Both the position numbers and the translations under genes were made by a program. The notes under the pieces were generated by a model that was not told the DNA's origin, ran no database searches, and saw only the letters and a program-made list of their open reading frames with translations. Source: Ignavibacteriales bacterium (lineage in GTDB: Bacteria; Bacteroidota; Ignavibacteria; Ignavibacteriales; Melioribacteraceae). From it: 64,000 nucleotides of DNA. Shown piece by piece: positions 1 to 7,381 of the stretch. Numbering within the stretch: the stretch's first letter is position 1; every line of letters starts with the position of its first letter. Location of the stretch: positions 97,213 through 161,212 of the forward strand of contig JAGUYK010000046.1 of the NCBI GenBank assembly GCA_020061355.1, given 5' to 3'.

Positions 1-1
1 A

Positions 2-775
2 GTATATGATGGAGTTGATAGAGACGGTCCAAAACTTTTTACTATGTCTTCGATTTTGAAATACAAAATTTTTCCGCTTCCTGAAATTTTAGAACTTTTA
101 CTTGACATGGGTAATTGGGGTACTGGGGCTCCGGTTGAAATTGAGTTTGCTGTTAACTTAACCGTTCAACATGATAAACCGAAAGAATTTGCACTACTTC
201 AAATGAGGCCGTTAGTTATTAGTAATGAAATTGAAGAACTTGAATTGGATACATTTGATAGGAATTCACTATTAATAAAAAGTGAGCAGGTACTCGGTCA
301 CGGGGTAATTAAGGATATAAGAGATATTGTATGCGTGGACTTAAATAAGTTTGATAGAAAATATACACTTGAAGTCGCACATGAAATTGCACAGTTTAAT
401 TCTATTCTACTTCAAAATAAAATACCTTACTTGCTCATCGGAATGGGAAGGTGGGGGACACTGGATCCATGGCTTGGAATACCTGTTACCTGGGAGCAGA
501 TTAACGGCGCAAGGGCTATTATTGAGGCAAACTTCACTGATTTTAGTGTCACTCCCTCTCAGGGATCCCACTTTTTTCAAAATTTAACTTCATTCAAAGT
601 TGGTTATTTTACAATTAATGAATTGGATGAAAGTGGATTTATTGATTGGAATTGGATTAATGAACAGCATGTTTATGATCATAAAGAATTTACAAAACAT
701 ATACGACTCGATAAATCTTTACTCATTAAAATAAACGGACATAAGAGTAAAGGGATCATAATTAAACCAAATTAA
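2..775 (+). CDS. PEP synthase-like (PPDK_N-type ATP-grasp) protein, C-terminal part
   Basis: The reading frame is open from the left edge of the window, so this is the 3' part of a larger gene; the ATG at 44 is internal. The translated part begins inside the ATP-grasp region (a DGVDRDGP stretch matching GADGP in the complete paralogue at 19463) and contains the FALLQMRPL stretch typical of the end of a pyruvate-phosphate-dikinase N-terminal domain. It then carries a C-terminal module with MGRWGTLDPWLGIP and SQGSHFFQNL motifs. That module is shared with the genes at 19463 and 21202 and sits where PEP synthases normally have the phosphohistidine swivel domain. No histidine domain (TSHAA-like motif) follows before the stop. 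The substrate is unknown; family membership is clear and function is not. Confidence 0.8.
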   Translation, partial: VYDGVDRDGPKLFTMSSILKYKIFPLPEILELLLDMGNWGTGAPVEIEFAVNLTVQHDKPKEFALLQMRPLVISNEIEELELDTFDRNSLLIKSEQVLGHGVIKDIRDIVCVDLNKFDRKYTLEVAHEIAQFNSILLQNKIPYLLIGMGRWGTLDPWLGIPVTWEQINGARAIIEANFTDFSVTPSQGSHFFQNLTSFKVGYFTINELDESGFIDWNWINEQHVYDHKEFTKHIRLDKSLLIKINGHKSKGIIIKPN

Positions 776-974
776 CAAATCAAGTAATATTACGTGCAGT
801 TGCACAACTGATTCTAGAGTAATTTCAAGTAGTATAAATCGATAAGTATTTCACCAAACATATTAATTTAGTGGCAAAATTTAAAATTGGAATCAAATCC
901 TTATATTTGCTCACCTGATTTGAAGATTGTTTTAACTATTTAGATTGCAAAAGAATTAAACAGGGAAAAATTGT
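776..974. other. Intergenic region upstream of the truncated tRNA-Ser
   Basis: No gene is seen here. A TATATTTG box at 902-909 fits the TAnnTTTG element of Bacteroidota promoters. A weak upstream TTT sits 18-19 nt before it. This is probably the original chromosomal promoter of the tRNA-Ser gene, now stranded upstream of its truncated copy and possibly reading into the integrase gene. Confidence 0.35.
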
Positions 975-1030
975 ACGGAAAGGTGGCAGAGTGGTTGAAT
1001 GCGGCGGTCTCGAAAACCGTTGTCCGGCTT
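975..1030 (+). repeat. Left attachment-site repeat; truncated 5' half of tRNA-Ser
   Basis: This 56-bp stretch is identical to 9173-9228. It contains the acceptor 5' strand, D-arm, anticodon arm (CGA) and the start of the variable arm of tRNA-Ser. After 1030 the sequence departs from the tRNA, so no T-arm or 3' acceptor strand exists here and this copy cannot be a functional tRNA. It is the footprint left when the element inserted into the tRNA gene. Confidence 0.9.
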
Positions 1031-1064
1031 ATAATCCAATCTAAAATCAAATCATTTTACTGTA

Positions 1065-1085
1065 GTTACTACTTTTTTTACTACT
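1065..1085 (+). promoter_or_regulatory. Candidate integrase arm-type sites, left end
   Basis: Two tandem 9-mers occur here, GTTACTACT at 1065 and TTTACTACT at 1077, spaced 12 bp start to start. The same arrangement (GTTACTACC and GTTACTACT, also 12 bp apart) is found just inside the right end at 9091-9111. Paired short repeats inside both ends of a tyrosine-recombinase element suggest arm-binding sites for the integrase N-terminal domain. This is inferred from position and similarity only. Confidence 0.45.
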
Positions 1086-1122
1086 AAAACCTATTTTCTT
1101 TGAACGTTTGAGGAGTGTTTTT

Positions 1123-2133
1123 ATGAATCTCGTTAAACGTTCGAACGGCAGATATTATATTACTTACATTCAATCGAATGGAAAGAAAAATGGTATCTCT
1201 ACCAGAACAAAAATTAAAGCAGAGGCATTAAAATTCCTTTCACAGTTTGAAAGGGAAATGGAAGCAAGAAGACTTCAAAAATTAATACCGATTTCCTTAA
1301 AAGAATATTCAAACCAATTCTTAAGCTATTCTAAACAAATCCACACCCAAAAGACTTATAGAGGTTATGAAGCAGCTCTTAATAATCTTGAAAAGTTCTT
1401 AGGTGGAATACCAATTACAGAAGTTACCCACAGCAAATTATCTGAATACTTTGAGAATCGGATTAATACAAGTTCGATTTATCAGGCACGTAAAGACCTA
1501 ATTTGTTTTAATAGTTGTTTCAATAGTGCTATTGCTGAGGGTTATATTCTTTCAAATCCCTGCAAGTCAATTAAACGATTCCGATTACCTCAAAAAGAGC
1601 CGGTATTTTTCCATGAATGGGAGTTTGATTTACTACTAAGCAAAATAAAAGAAAATGATATTAAGGATATTGTCATTTTTGCTGTTCATACCGGACTTAG
1701 ACAAATGGAATTGATTACTCTGGAATGGTCTCAAATTAATTTCAAGGATAGATTTTTGGTATTAACGAATCATAACCACTTAACAAAATCAAAAAAGATT
1801 AGAACCGTTCCATTGTCTATTAAAGCTATGCAGATATTAACAGATAGAGAAATGAAAAAAAAGGGGAATCTGATATTTACGTTTAATAACAAGCCGATAA
1901 ACCAAAACTTCATTTCTCATTTATTCAAAAGCTATGTAAGAGAATCGGGTATCAATCCTAAACTAAACTTTCACTCTTTAAGGCATACATTTGCGAGCTG
2001 GTTAGTACAAAGGGGTGTATCTATCTATGAAGTATCAAAGCTTTTAGGACATAGTAATATATCCGTAACAGAAATTTATTCCCATCTAAGAGCCGAAGAC
2101 CTTAGAAGTGCTATAAACGTTCTTAATAATTGA
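1123..2133 (+). CDS. Tyrosine recombinase/integrase
   Basis: The gene encodes a 336-aa site-specific tyrosine integrase. The catalytic set is complete: R193 in TGLRQ, a lysine in the KSKK beta-turn (about 228-231), H284 and R287 in HSLRH, H310 in GHS, and nucleophile Y319 in EIYSHL. Residues about 1-50 resemble an arm-binding domain and 55-150 the SAM-like core-binding domain. I chose the ATG at 1123 because AGGAG lies 8 nt upstream (1111-1115); an in-frame TTG at 1108 would put the start before that ribosome-binding site. It lies 93 bp inside the left repeat and is the expected recombinase for the tRNA-Ser att sites. A terminator follows at 2252. Confidence 0.93.
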   Translation: MNLVKRSNGRYYITYIQSNGKKNGISTRTKIKAEALKFLSQFEREMEARRLQKLIPISLKEYSNQFLSYSKQIHTQKTYRGYEAALNNLEKFLGGIPITEVTHSKLSEYFENRINTSSIYQARKDLICFNSCFNSAIAEGYILSNPCKSIKRFRLPQKEPVFFHEWEFDLLLSKIKENDIKDIVIFAVHTGLRQMELITLEWSQINFKDRFLVLTNHNHLTKSKKIRTVPLSIKAMQILTDREMKKKGNLIFTFNNKPINQNFISHLFKSYVRESGINPKLNFHSLRHTFASWLVQRGVSIYEVSKLLGHSNISVTEIYSHLRAEDLRSAINVLNN

Positions 2134-2251
2134 GATAAAAATACTATCGGTTATATTTGAATTTTATTGAAGTTAGAATATTCATTGGTTAATTTCCGAA
2201 GGGTTGAGGGTAAGTTTTACTATGACGGGGTGTCTTTCGTTTGCAACTTTC

Positions 2252-2273
2252 AAGTAATTGTGAATTACTTTTT
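2252..2273 (+). terminator. Rho-independent terminator after the integrase gene
   Basis: A perfect 8-bp hairpin (AAGTAATT / AATTACTT, 3-nt loop) is followed by a run of T. It lies 118 bp after the integrase stop and before the lipoprotein gene. The stem is AT-rich, so strength is uncertain. Confidence 0.5.
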
Positions 2274-2308
2274 GAAAAAATATAATTTCATTAAATATAT
2301 AAATAGAA

Positions 2309-3823
2309 ATGGTTCTTAAAAAAATATTTTTCTTTTTACTCATAATTATATTTGCCTTTCCCTTTTGTAAAAAAGATGAATCACCAACAGCTCCTCAAAA
2401 CCACTTACCAAAGATTGAGAGTTTAAGTGCAAATCCACCAACAGTATTAATTAGTACAGAAACAACGTTGACATGTATCGCTACTGATGAAGATGGAGAC
2501 AATCTAACAATTACTTGGTCATCTAAAAGAGGTAAATTCTTAAATGGAAATCTTGGAATATCAGTTAAATGGCTTGCACCTTCAACTGCAGGAACTGATA
2601 CTATTAATGTGACTTTAAATGATGGTAAACAAACAGTAAAAGGTTTCCTGGAAATAAGTGTAGGAACAATATCAGAAATACCGGACTTACTAACACCAAC
2701 CAATAATGAAGTTGAAGTTTCACTTACTCCTACATTAACTTGGAAGGCAATTAGTAGTGCAATTAGCTATTCTTTACAAGTTTCTACCAGCAATACATTT
2801 TCTCCATTAGTTTTTAATCAGAGTGGTATAACAAATGTTAACCAGCAACTAAATGGATTGAATATAAACACAGTTTATTATTGGAGAGTTAATGTTACCA
2901 ATTTATTTGGTACATCAAATTGGTCAGGTATATTTTCCTTTCAAACTGTGGCACCACCACCCACGCCAGTTTTATTACTTCCAGTTAATAATGCAAATGA
3001 TATTTCTATATCTCCAACGTTGAGATGGAAACCAAGCACTGGTGCTACAAGTTATGAATTACAAGTATCCACCAATAATTCATTTATAGGATTTGCTTAT
3101 AACAAAAATGGTTTAACAAATGAAAGTCAACAAATCGCTGGATTAAGTAAATCGACGAAATATTTTTGGCGAGTAAGTGCAATAAATAATTATGGTACTT
3201 CCAATTGGTCAAGTGTATGGAGTTTTATAGCCAATTATGAACCATGTCCTCATATATCCAGTATCTCATATTTGGGGCAAATATATAATACAGTGCAAAT
3301 TGGTAATCAATGTTGGTTGAAAGAAAATCTTAATGTTGGGATAATGATAGATAACTTAAATAATACATCAAATAATAACCTAATTGAAAAATATTGCTAT
3401 AATAATGACACAACAAATTGTAATTTATATGGCGGTTTATACCAATGGGATGAAGCGATGGCCTACAATTTAATGATTGGTTCAAAGGGAATATGTCCTG
3501 ATGGTTGGCATATTCCGACGAAGACAGAATTTGAATCGTTGGCAGAGGCAATTAATCACAACGGAAATTCATTAAAAGCAATTGGGCAGGGTAACGGAGA
3601 AGGTGCTGGCAATAATACAAGTGGTTTTTCAGCTTTATTAGTTGGCTATCGGAAAAGTAATGGTAGTACTGATTATCTAAGAGATTATACTGGATTTTGG
3701 CGCTCTACTGATAGAAATGATACTTACGCATTAACAATGGTCTTGGGCAGCATGAATAGTGCTTTCATTTGGACAGGTCATACCAAAGATCAAGGATTTA
3801 GTATTCGATGCATTAAAGATTAG
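2309..3823 (+). CDS. FISUMP-domain lipoprotein with Ig/FN3-like repeats
   Basis: This is a 504-aa predicted lipoprotein exported to the cell envelope. Residues 1-20 form a hydrophobic signal ending at C20, followed by KKDES. An Ig/PKD-like domain (about 35-118) and two similar FN3-like repeats (about 122-212 and 216-308, each with a YYWRV or YFWRV strand) precede a FISUMP domain (Fibrobacter succinogenes major paralogous domain, about 315-504). That domain shows IGNQCWLKENLN, CPDGWHIPT and FSIRCIKD motifs. FISUMP proteins are surface or secreted proteins of unclear role. It is probably cargo, standing alone between the integrase terminator and a large hairpin. No Shine-Dalgarno is visible, as is common in Bacteroidota relatives. 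Confidence 0.8.
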   Translation: MVLKKIFFFLLIIIFAFPFCKKDESPTAPQNHLPKIESLSANPPTVLISTETTLTCIATDEDGDNLTITWSSKRGKFLNGNLGISVKWLAPSTAGTDTINVTLNDGKQTVKGFLEISVGTISEIPDLLTPTNNEVEVSLTPTLTWKAISSAISYSLQVSTSNTFSPLVFNQSGITNVNQQLNGLNINTVYYWRVNVTNLFGTSNWSGIFSFQTVAPPPTPVLLLPVNNANDISISPTLRWKPSTGATSYELQVSTNNSFIGFAYNKNGLTNESQQIAGLSKSTKYFWRVSAINNYGTSNWSSVWSFIANYEPCPHISSISYLGQIYNTVQIGNQCWLKENLNVGIMIDNLNNTSNNNLIEKYCYNNDTTNCNLYGGLYQWDEAMAYNLMIGSKGICPDGWHIPTKTEFESLAEAINHNGNSLKAIGQGNGEGAGNNTSGFSALLVGYRKSNGSTDYLRDYTGFWRSTDRNDTYALTMVLGSMNSAFIWTGHTKDQGFSIRCIKD

Positions 3824-3898
3824 AAAATTTACATGTAAATTTAATTTTTAAAATAGTTTTAAGTGAATATCTAAATAATTGGCTAAATAAGAATTTTG

Positions 3899-3975
3899 GA
3901 AACCCTTTCATTTGTCCTGCAATGCTGCGGGAAGCGGCAGCCAACCGCTTAGAGCAAGTGAAGGGGTTTTGTTTT
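3899..3975 (+). terminator. Large branched hairpin with T-run
   Basis: A long outer stem of about 14 bp (3901-3914 with 3955-3968, two G-U pairs) encloses alternative inner hairpins: 3932-3937/3945-3950 and 3924-3928/3937-3941, which share bases. It is followed by TTTTGTTTTT. Its position, just after the lipoprotein gene and 10 nt before the next start codon, suits a terminator for the lipoprotein gene or an attenuator for the gene at 3986. Confidence 0.55.
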
Positions 3976-3985
3976 TAGGTGATGT

Positions 3986-4654
3986 ATGAAAGAAAAGCTT
4001 AAAAAAAAATATTACTTACATGGTCACGAAAGTGAACAATACAAGTTTATAAAAGGTACTTGGATATCAGAGTCTTACTATTTTGAGAAAGTTTTTGAAT
4101 TAGTTGAAAGTGAATTTAACAAATTCTTTAGGAAAGTTTATTCTAATAGCAAATCAAAAAAAGAAATTGAGTTAATCCTAATTGATTTATTATCCCATTT
4201 TGCATTGACTGTTTGGAATAGAATTAATAGCGAACCTATCTATTTAAGCTATTTAGAAAAAAAATATAATCCAGATTTTGATGAAATATCAGAAACAACA
4301 TTCAAAAGTTTGATTAAAGAAGAATTACTCTTAGGAAATGTTGTACTACTTAGTTTACTTTCAAAATCAAAGGAATTACAAAAAATTTTACAAAGTCCAT
4401 TCTTAAAAGGAAGACAAATAAAAGAAGAAGATTTGAAATTATACATTGAAGTATACAAAGAATATCTAAGTTTGAAGGACCAGGGAAAAACAGGTCATCA
4501 GGCGGCGATGAAACAAGCTGCGCGAAATATACTCATAAGAAATAAGGAAATAGATAGTAACAAAAAAGATAAAAGACTTGCCGAAAATACAACAAAGAAC
4601 CTTCCCAAAATAAAATCGATTATGGGAAAATCGACAAAATCGATTAACGAATAA
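3986..4654 (+). CDS. Hypothetical protein of the element (222 aa)
   Basis: I do not recognise this protein. It is rich in Lys and Glu and mostly predicted helical, with no signal peptide or membrane span. The C-terminal 60 residues are strongly basic (KNKEIDSNKKDKRLAENTTK-type), suggesting nucleic-acid binding. AGGTGATGT lies just upstream of the ATG. It sits between the branched hairpin at 3899-3975 and the structured leader at 4678-4803, upstream of the replicase operon, so a regulatory or replication-accessory role is possible but unproven. Confidence 0.65.
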   Translation: MKEKLKKKYYLHGHESEQYKFIKGTWISESYYFEKVFELVESEFNKFFRKVYSNSKSKKEIELILIDLLSHFALTVWNRINSEPIYLSYLEKKYNPDFDEISETTFKSLIKEELLLGNVVLLSLLSKSKELQKILQSPFLKGRQIKEEDLKLYIEVYKEYLSLKDQGKTGHQAAMKQAARNILIRNKEIDSNKKDKRLAENTTKNLPKIKSIMGKSTKSINE

Positions 4655-4677
4655 TCTACCGATTAAATTATAGTTTG

Positions 4678-4771
4678 GTATCAGCCTTAAAAAGCTGATG
4701 CGAAAACTAAAAAATATTATTACGAAGTAAACCCATTTGAAGTGTTCGCATCCACTATGAATGGGTTTTTT
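4678..4771 (+). ncRNA. Structured leader with loop-complementary hairpin (candidate pseudoknot/attenuator)
   Basis: Hairpin I pairs 4678-4685 with 4694-4701. Hairpin II has an outer 9-bp stem (4729-4737/4760-4768), an inner stem AGTG/CACT (4741-4744/4753-4756) and an apical 8-nt loop TTCGCATC (4745-4752), followed by a T-run to 4771. The loop is the exact reverse complement of GATGCGAA at 4697-4704, which overlaps the 3' arm of hairpin I. The two pairings are therefore mutually exclusive or form a pseudoknot. This geometry recalls replication-control leaders of plasmids and sits 70 nt before the replication operon. Confidence 0.5.
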
Positions 4772-4783
4772 CGTATAAAAAAA

Positions 4784-4803
4784 GGCTATGGGCCACCATA
4801 GCC
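4784..4803 (+). promoter_or_regulatory. Perfect hairpin in the operon leader
   Basis: GGCTATGG and CCATAGCC form an uninterrupted 8-bp stem with a 4-nt loop, ending 27 nt before the GGAGGT ribosome-binding site (4831-4836) of the next gene. No T-run follows, so it is a leader hairpin rather than a terminator. It could be an operator or a third part of the upstream RNA structure. Confidence 0.4.
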
Positions 4804-4840
4804 GGTTAGTACAATAACAAAATACCACAAGGAGGTAAAT

Positions 4841-5302
4841 ATGTTACACCGCGAAAGTAAAAAACAAATCACACTAATTCCAACAAGAAGGCACCCCTTT
4901 GTTCATCAAGTACGACTTAATTTACCAACAGGGCCCAAATTCATTGGTAGATTAGATGAAGCTGGAGAAGGCACCTTTTATACTTCCCGAAGTCAAAGAC
5001 ATATTCTACGGATCTCAAATTCAATCGGATTGAACAAAGCTCTTCTCGAGGACGATTCAATTTTTTTCAATTGGATAGTTATTGACCTTGAAGGTCGGAA
5101 GCTATATGCGAGCCGTGAATATTTTCGTTCAAAAGGTCGGACCTATCGTTTTGCAAATGAATCGTTAGAACCCCAGGTCTTTATGCCAATTGATGAGTTG
5201 ACAATGAAAGCTGTCCGTGAGTTTGAAAAGGAACAACAAGAAAAGAAGAAGCTTGAAAGGGTCTTTGATAGGAGTAATTATGAACGCGTTTATTCCTTCT
5301 AA
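4841..5302 (+). CDS. Hypothetical protein, first gene of the replication operon (153 aa)
   Basis: I do not recognise the family. The protein has a beta-rich N-terminal two thirds (VHQVRLNLPTG, ILRISNSIG, WIVIDLEGRKLY stretches) and a charged helical C-terminus (about 118-145) rich in Glu, Lys and Arg. A strong GGAGGT ribosome-binding site lies 5 nt before the ATG. Its end overlaps the replicase start at 5280 by 23 bp, which implies translational coupling. Together with the leader structure, this suggests a DNA-binding or copy-control partner of the replicase; that role is inference. Confidence 0.7.
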   Translation: MLHRESKKQITLIPTRRHPFVHQVRLNLPTGPKFIGRLDEAGEGTFYTSRSQRHILRISNSIGLNKALLEDDSIFFNWIVIDLEGRKLYASREYFRSKGRTYRFANESLEPQVFMPIDELTMKAVREFEKEQQEKKKLERVFDRSNYERVYSF

Positions 5303-6518
5303 CCTTAATCTCGGTGCTGAAAAGCACCGGGATAAATATTACTTGATACTGTCAGCATTAACAAATCGAATAATATTTGATAAAACGATTAAAAAAAATT
5401 CGTTCGTTCCGGTTATGTCCAAAATATTGCATGACGTAATTAACAGCCGTTATAAGGAAAGAGTGAATGAATTAGTTGAGATGGGAATTATAGAAATTAA
5501 AGACCGTTATTGGGCAGGAATTATATCAAAGAGGTATCGCTTTCAGCCAAAATATAGAAATCAAAGTCTTAAGGCAGTTATAATAAATGACCCCAAAATA
5601 ATTGAACGAGTAAATGACCACAGAAGAAGAAAAACAGAGGCAATTCAAAAGCCCGAGCATTCATTCTTATTCAGAAACCTAATGGAAATAGAAATCAATT
5701 ATGAAGATGCAATAAAATATGTTGATGAAAATGTAAATGAGGAAACAAAAAAAAGTATATATAAAATAATGATTAATAATATCAAGGAGATTAAGTACAA
5801 ATATTATTGGGAATGTTCAACAACAGGAAGAATTTACAACAATATTACAAACCTGCCTCGAAAAATTCGAAAATTCCTACGGTGGCAAAAAAATCCTCTT
5901 GTCGAAGTGGATATAGCAAACAGTCAACCATTATTATTTAACATTCCAATTCAGAGATACATAAATAAAGATATCCAAGAATCAGATATAAGTTTATCAT
6001 TAGATATAGCTACTTATGTTACCACATTTTCAGATATAAAGCATTATGAAGATTTAACAACAAAAGGAATCTTTTATGATTATCTAATGGATTACTTTGT
6101 TAGAGGTATTGAACCGAGTGATTATTTGTTAGATGACTTAGGAATAGATGAACCGAGAGATGTTTTCAAAACAAGATTTTATGCAAGAGTATTTTTCTGT
6201 AAAGAATCTAACTTTTGGACTACAAACGAACGGGAACAATTTAAAAAACTTTTCCCAAATGTTGCCCAAATAGTATCCTATTACAAACAAGATAATCACA
6301 AAAACCTTGCAAATATACTTCAACAGGCAGAGGCAGAAATAATAATTGGTAAAGTTATCCCAAGAATTGCCGAAAAAAATATTTATGCGTTAACAATACA
6401 TGATTCCATACTTACACTTGAGGAGAGTGCGGAAACAGTAAGGGATATAATTGTTGATGAGTTCAAAAATCAATATGGACTAACACCTACAGTAAAAATT
6501 AAGAAGGGGGAAGAATGA
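5280..6518 (+). CDS. Divergent family A DNA polymerase-like replication protein
   Basis: The gene encodes a 412-aa protein starting at the ATG at 5280, with AGGAG at 5270-5274. The middle and C-terminal parts match the palm signatures of DNA polymerase I. A TTGRIY stretch (181-186) and RKIRKF (194-199) precede a motif A-like VDIANSQP with D211. A motif B-like helix has R293, K297, Y301 and F305 at four-residue spacing. LQQAEAEII (347-355) precedes a motif C-like IHDS with D375. There is no exonuclease domain. Residues about 20-95 could be a winged-helix DNA-binding region. It lies in an overlapping operon on an integrated element, so it probably replicates the excised form. Family assignment is by motif reading only. 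Confidence 0.7.
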   Translation: MNAFIPSNLNLGAEKHRDKYYLILSALTNRIIFDKTIKKNSFVPVMSKILHDVINSRYKERVNELVEMGIIEIKDRYWAGIISKRYRFQPKYRNQSLKAVIINDPKIIERVNDHRRRKTEAIQKPEHSFLFRNLMEIEINYEDAIKYVDENVNEETKKSIYKIMINNIKEIKYKYYWECSTTGRIYNNITNLPRKIRKFLRWQKNPLVEVDIANSQPLLFNIPIQRYINKDIQESDISLSLDIATYVTTFSDIKHYEDLTTKGIFYDYLMDYFVRGIEPSDYLLDDLGIDEPRDVFKTRFYARVFFCKESNFWTTNEREQFKKLFPNVAQIVSYYKQDNHKNLANILQQAEAEIIIGKVIPRIAEKNIYALTIHDSILTLEESAETVRDIIVDEFKNQYGLTPTVKIKKGEE

Positions 6519-6778
6519 CATATCTATGGCAGGAAGAAAGAGGGCAAAAATTCTATAGGGTTCAAACGGATGAAAAGGAAATTGCAAACAAGCTGAAAAG
6601 AAGGAACGGATTTAAATTGAGCGCATGGTCTATGAACGGTCATAAATTATGGATTTATACTTGCACGTTTTCAAGACCGGATATTGCAAAGAAAGTATTA
6701 AAATCAGTAACAGGTCAAAAGTTGAATATCGATTCTGAGGGCTTAATTTCTTTCGGTAAGTCTATTTCCTTGAACTAA
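6515..6778 (+). CDS. Small hypothetical protein coupled to the replicase (87 aa)
   Basis: The ATG overlaps the replicase stop (ATGA arrangement at 6515-6518), so the gene is translationally coupled and in the same operon. The protein is small, basic and unrecognised, with a compact alpha/beta pattern (KLWIYTCTFSRPDIAKKVL) and no signal peptide. Overlap and conserved reading support a real gene. A role in replication or partition of the element is possible. Confidence 0.65.
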   Translation: MTYLWQEERGQKFYRVQTDEKEIANKLKRRNGFKLSAWSMNGHKLWIYTCTFSRPDIAKKVLKSVTGQKLNIDSEGLISFGKSISLN

Positions 6779-7381
6779 GTATTTATCGTTTAACCTGAGC
6801 GATTTATTAGCTTAAAACCTACGCTATTTGGTGGTGATTTGGTGATTCTAAAAGAAAATTTTATTGTCATCAATGTTAATTTTTCCACACTATAAAAAAA
6901 AGGAGAGATTAAAGGAATCTGGAGTTTTTTGAGTCCATAAAAAGGGATTTTTTCCACAATATAAAAAAAGAGAAATGACTGAGATTTGAAATTTTTCACG
7001 TCCATAAAAAAGGATATATTTTGAATTATTGTAATCAAATAGACTAAAAGTGCCTGAGAGAAGCGTAATGAAAGCTTAGAACTATCTTTAAAAGCGAATC
7101 AAAAGCGAAAGAAGTGAATGTAATTAAGTAATATTTTCTTTGAAATATTTTTGATTTTTTTCAAAGGATTACACCTTTTGGACAAGCTAATTCCGTTAAC
7201 GTTTATTAACAAAAGGGAAAGTAAAAACAAATATTATGGACTTAGATATAAAGTAATAATCTAAATACCCTAATAATAGCGATATCAACCTTTTTTCTAA
7301 AATTGAGCGAAAGAATATGGCTAAGCTTATCATTATATAAATTTTTATTTATCTTAAAGTTGAATAAAATATGGAGAAGAA
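6779..7381. other. Gene-free AT-rich spacer; candidate replication origin
   Basis: No credible gene is seen across about 600 bp. The stretch is very AT-rich and contains an imperfect tandem repeat (6881-7016), each unit opening with TTTTCCACA, which fits the DnaA-box consensus TTWTNCACA. Its location directly downstream of the replicase operon makes it the best origin candidate for the excised element. This is inference from composition and repeats. Confidence 0.35.
6881..7016 (+). repeat. Imperfect tandem repeat, two units of about 67 bp
   Basis: Unit 1 (6881-6947) and unit 2 (6950-7016) both start with TTTTCCACA, continue with TATAAAAAAA, and end with GTCCATAAAAA followed by a GGGA or GGATA tail. 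The middle parts are diverged. The period is 69 bp. Confidence 0.6.

Noticed and set aside
1108-1122. Longer integrase start at TTG 1108
   Set aside because: It would place the start upstream of and overlapping the AGGAG ribosome-binding site that fits ATG 1123; the extra residues are not domain-like.
5217-5279. 21-residue longer replicase start
   Set aside because: The sequence is lysine- and arginine-rich shadow of the preceding gene, and ATG 5280 has AGGAG at ideal spacing.
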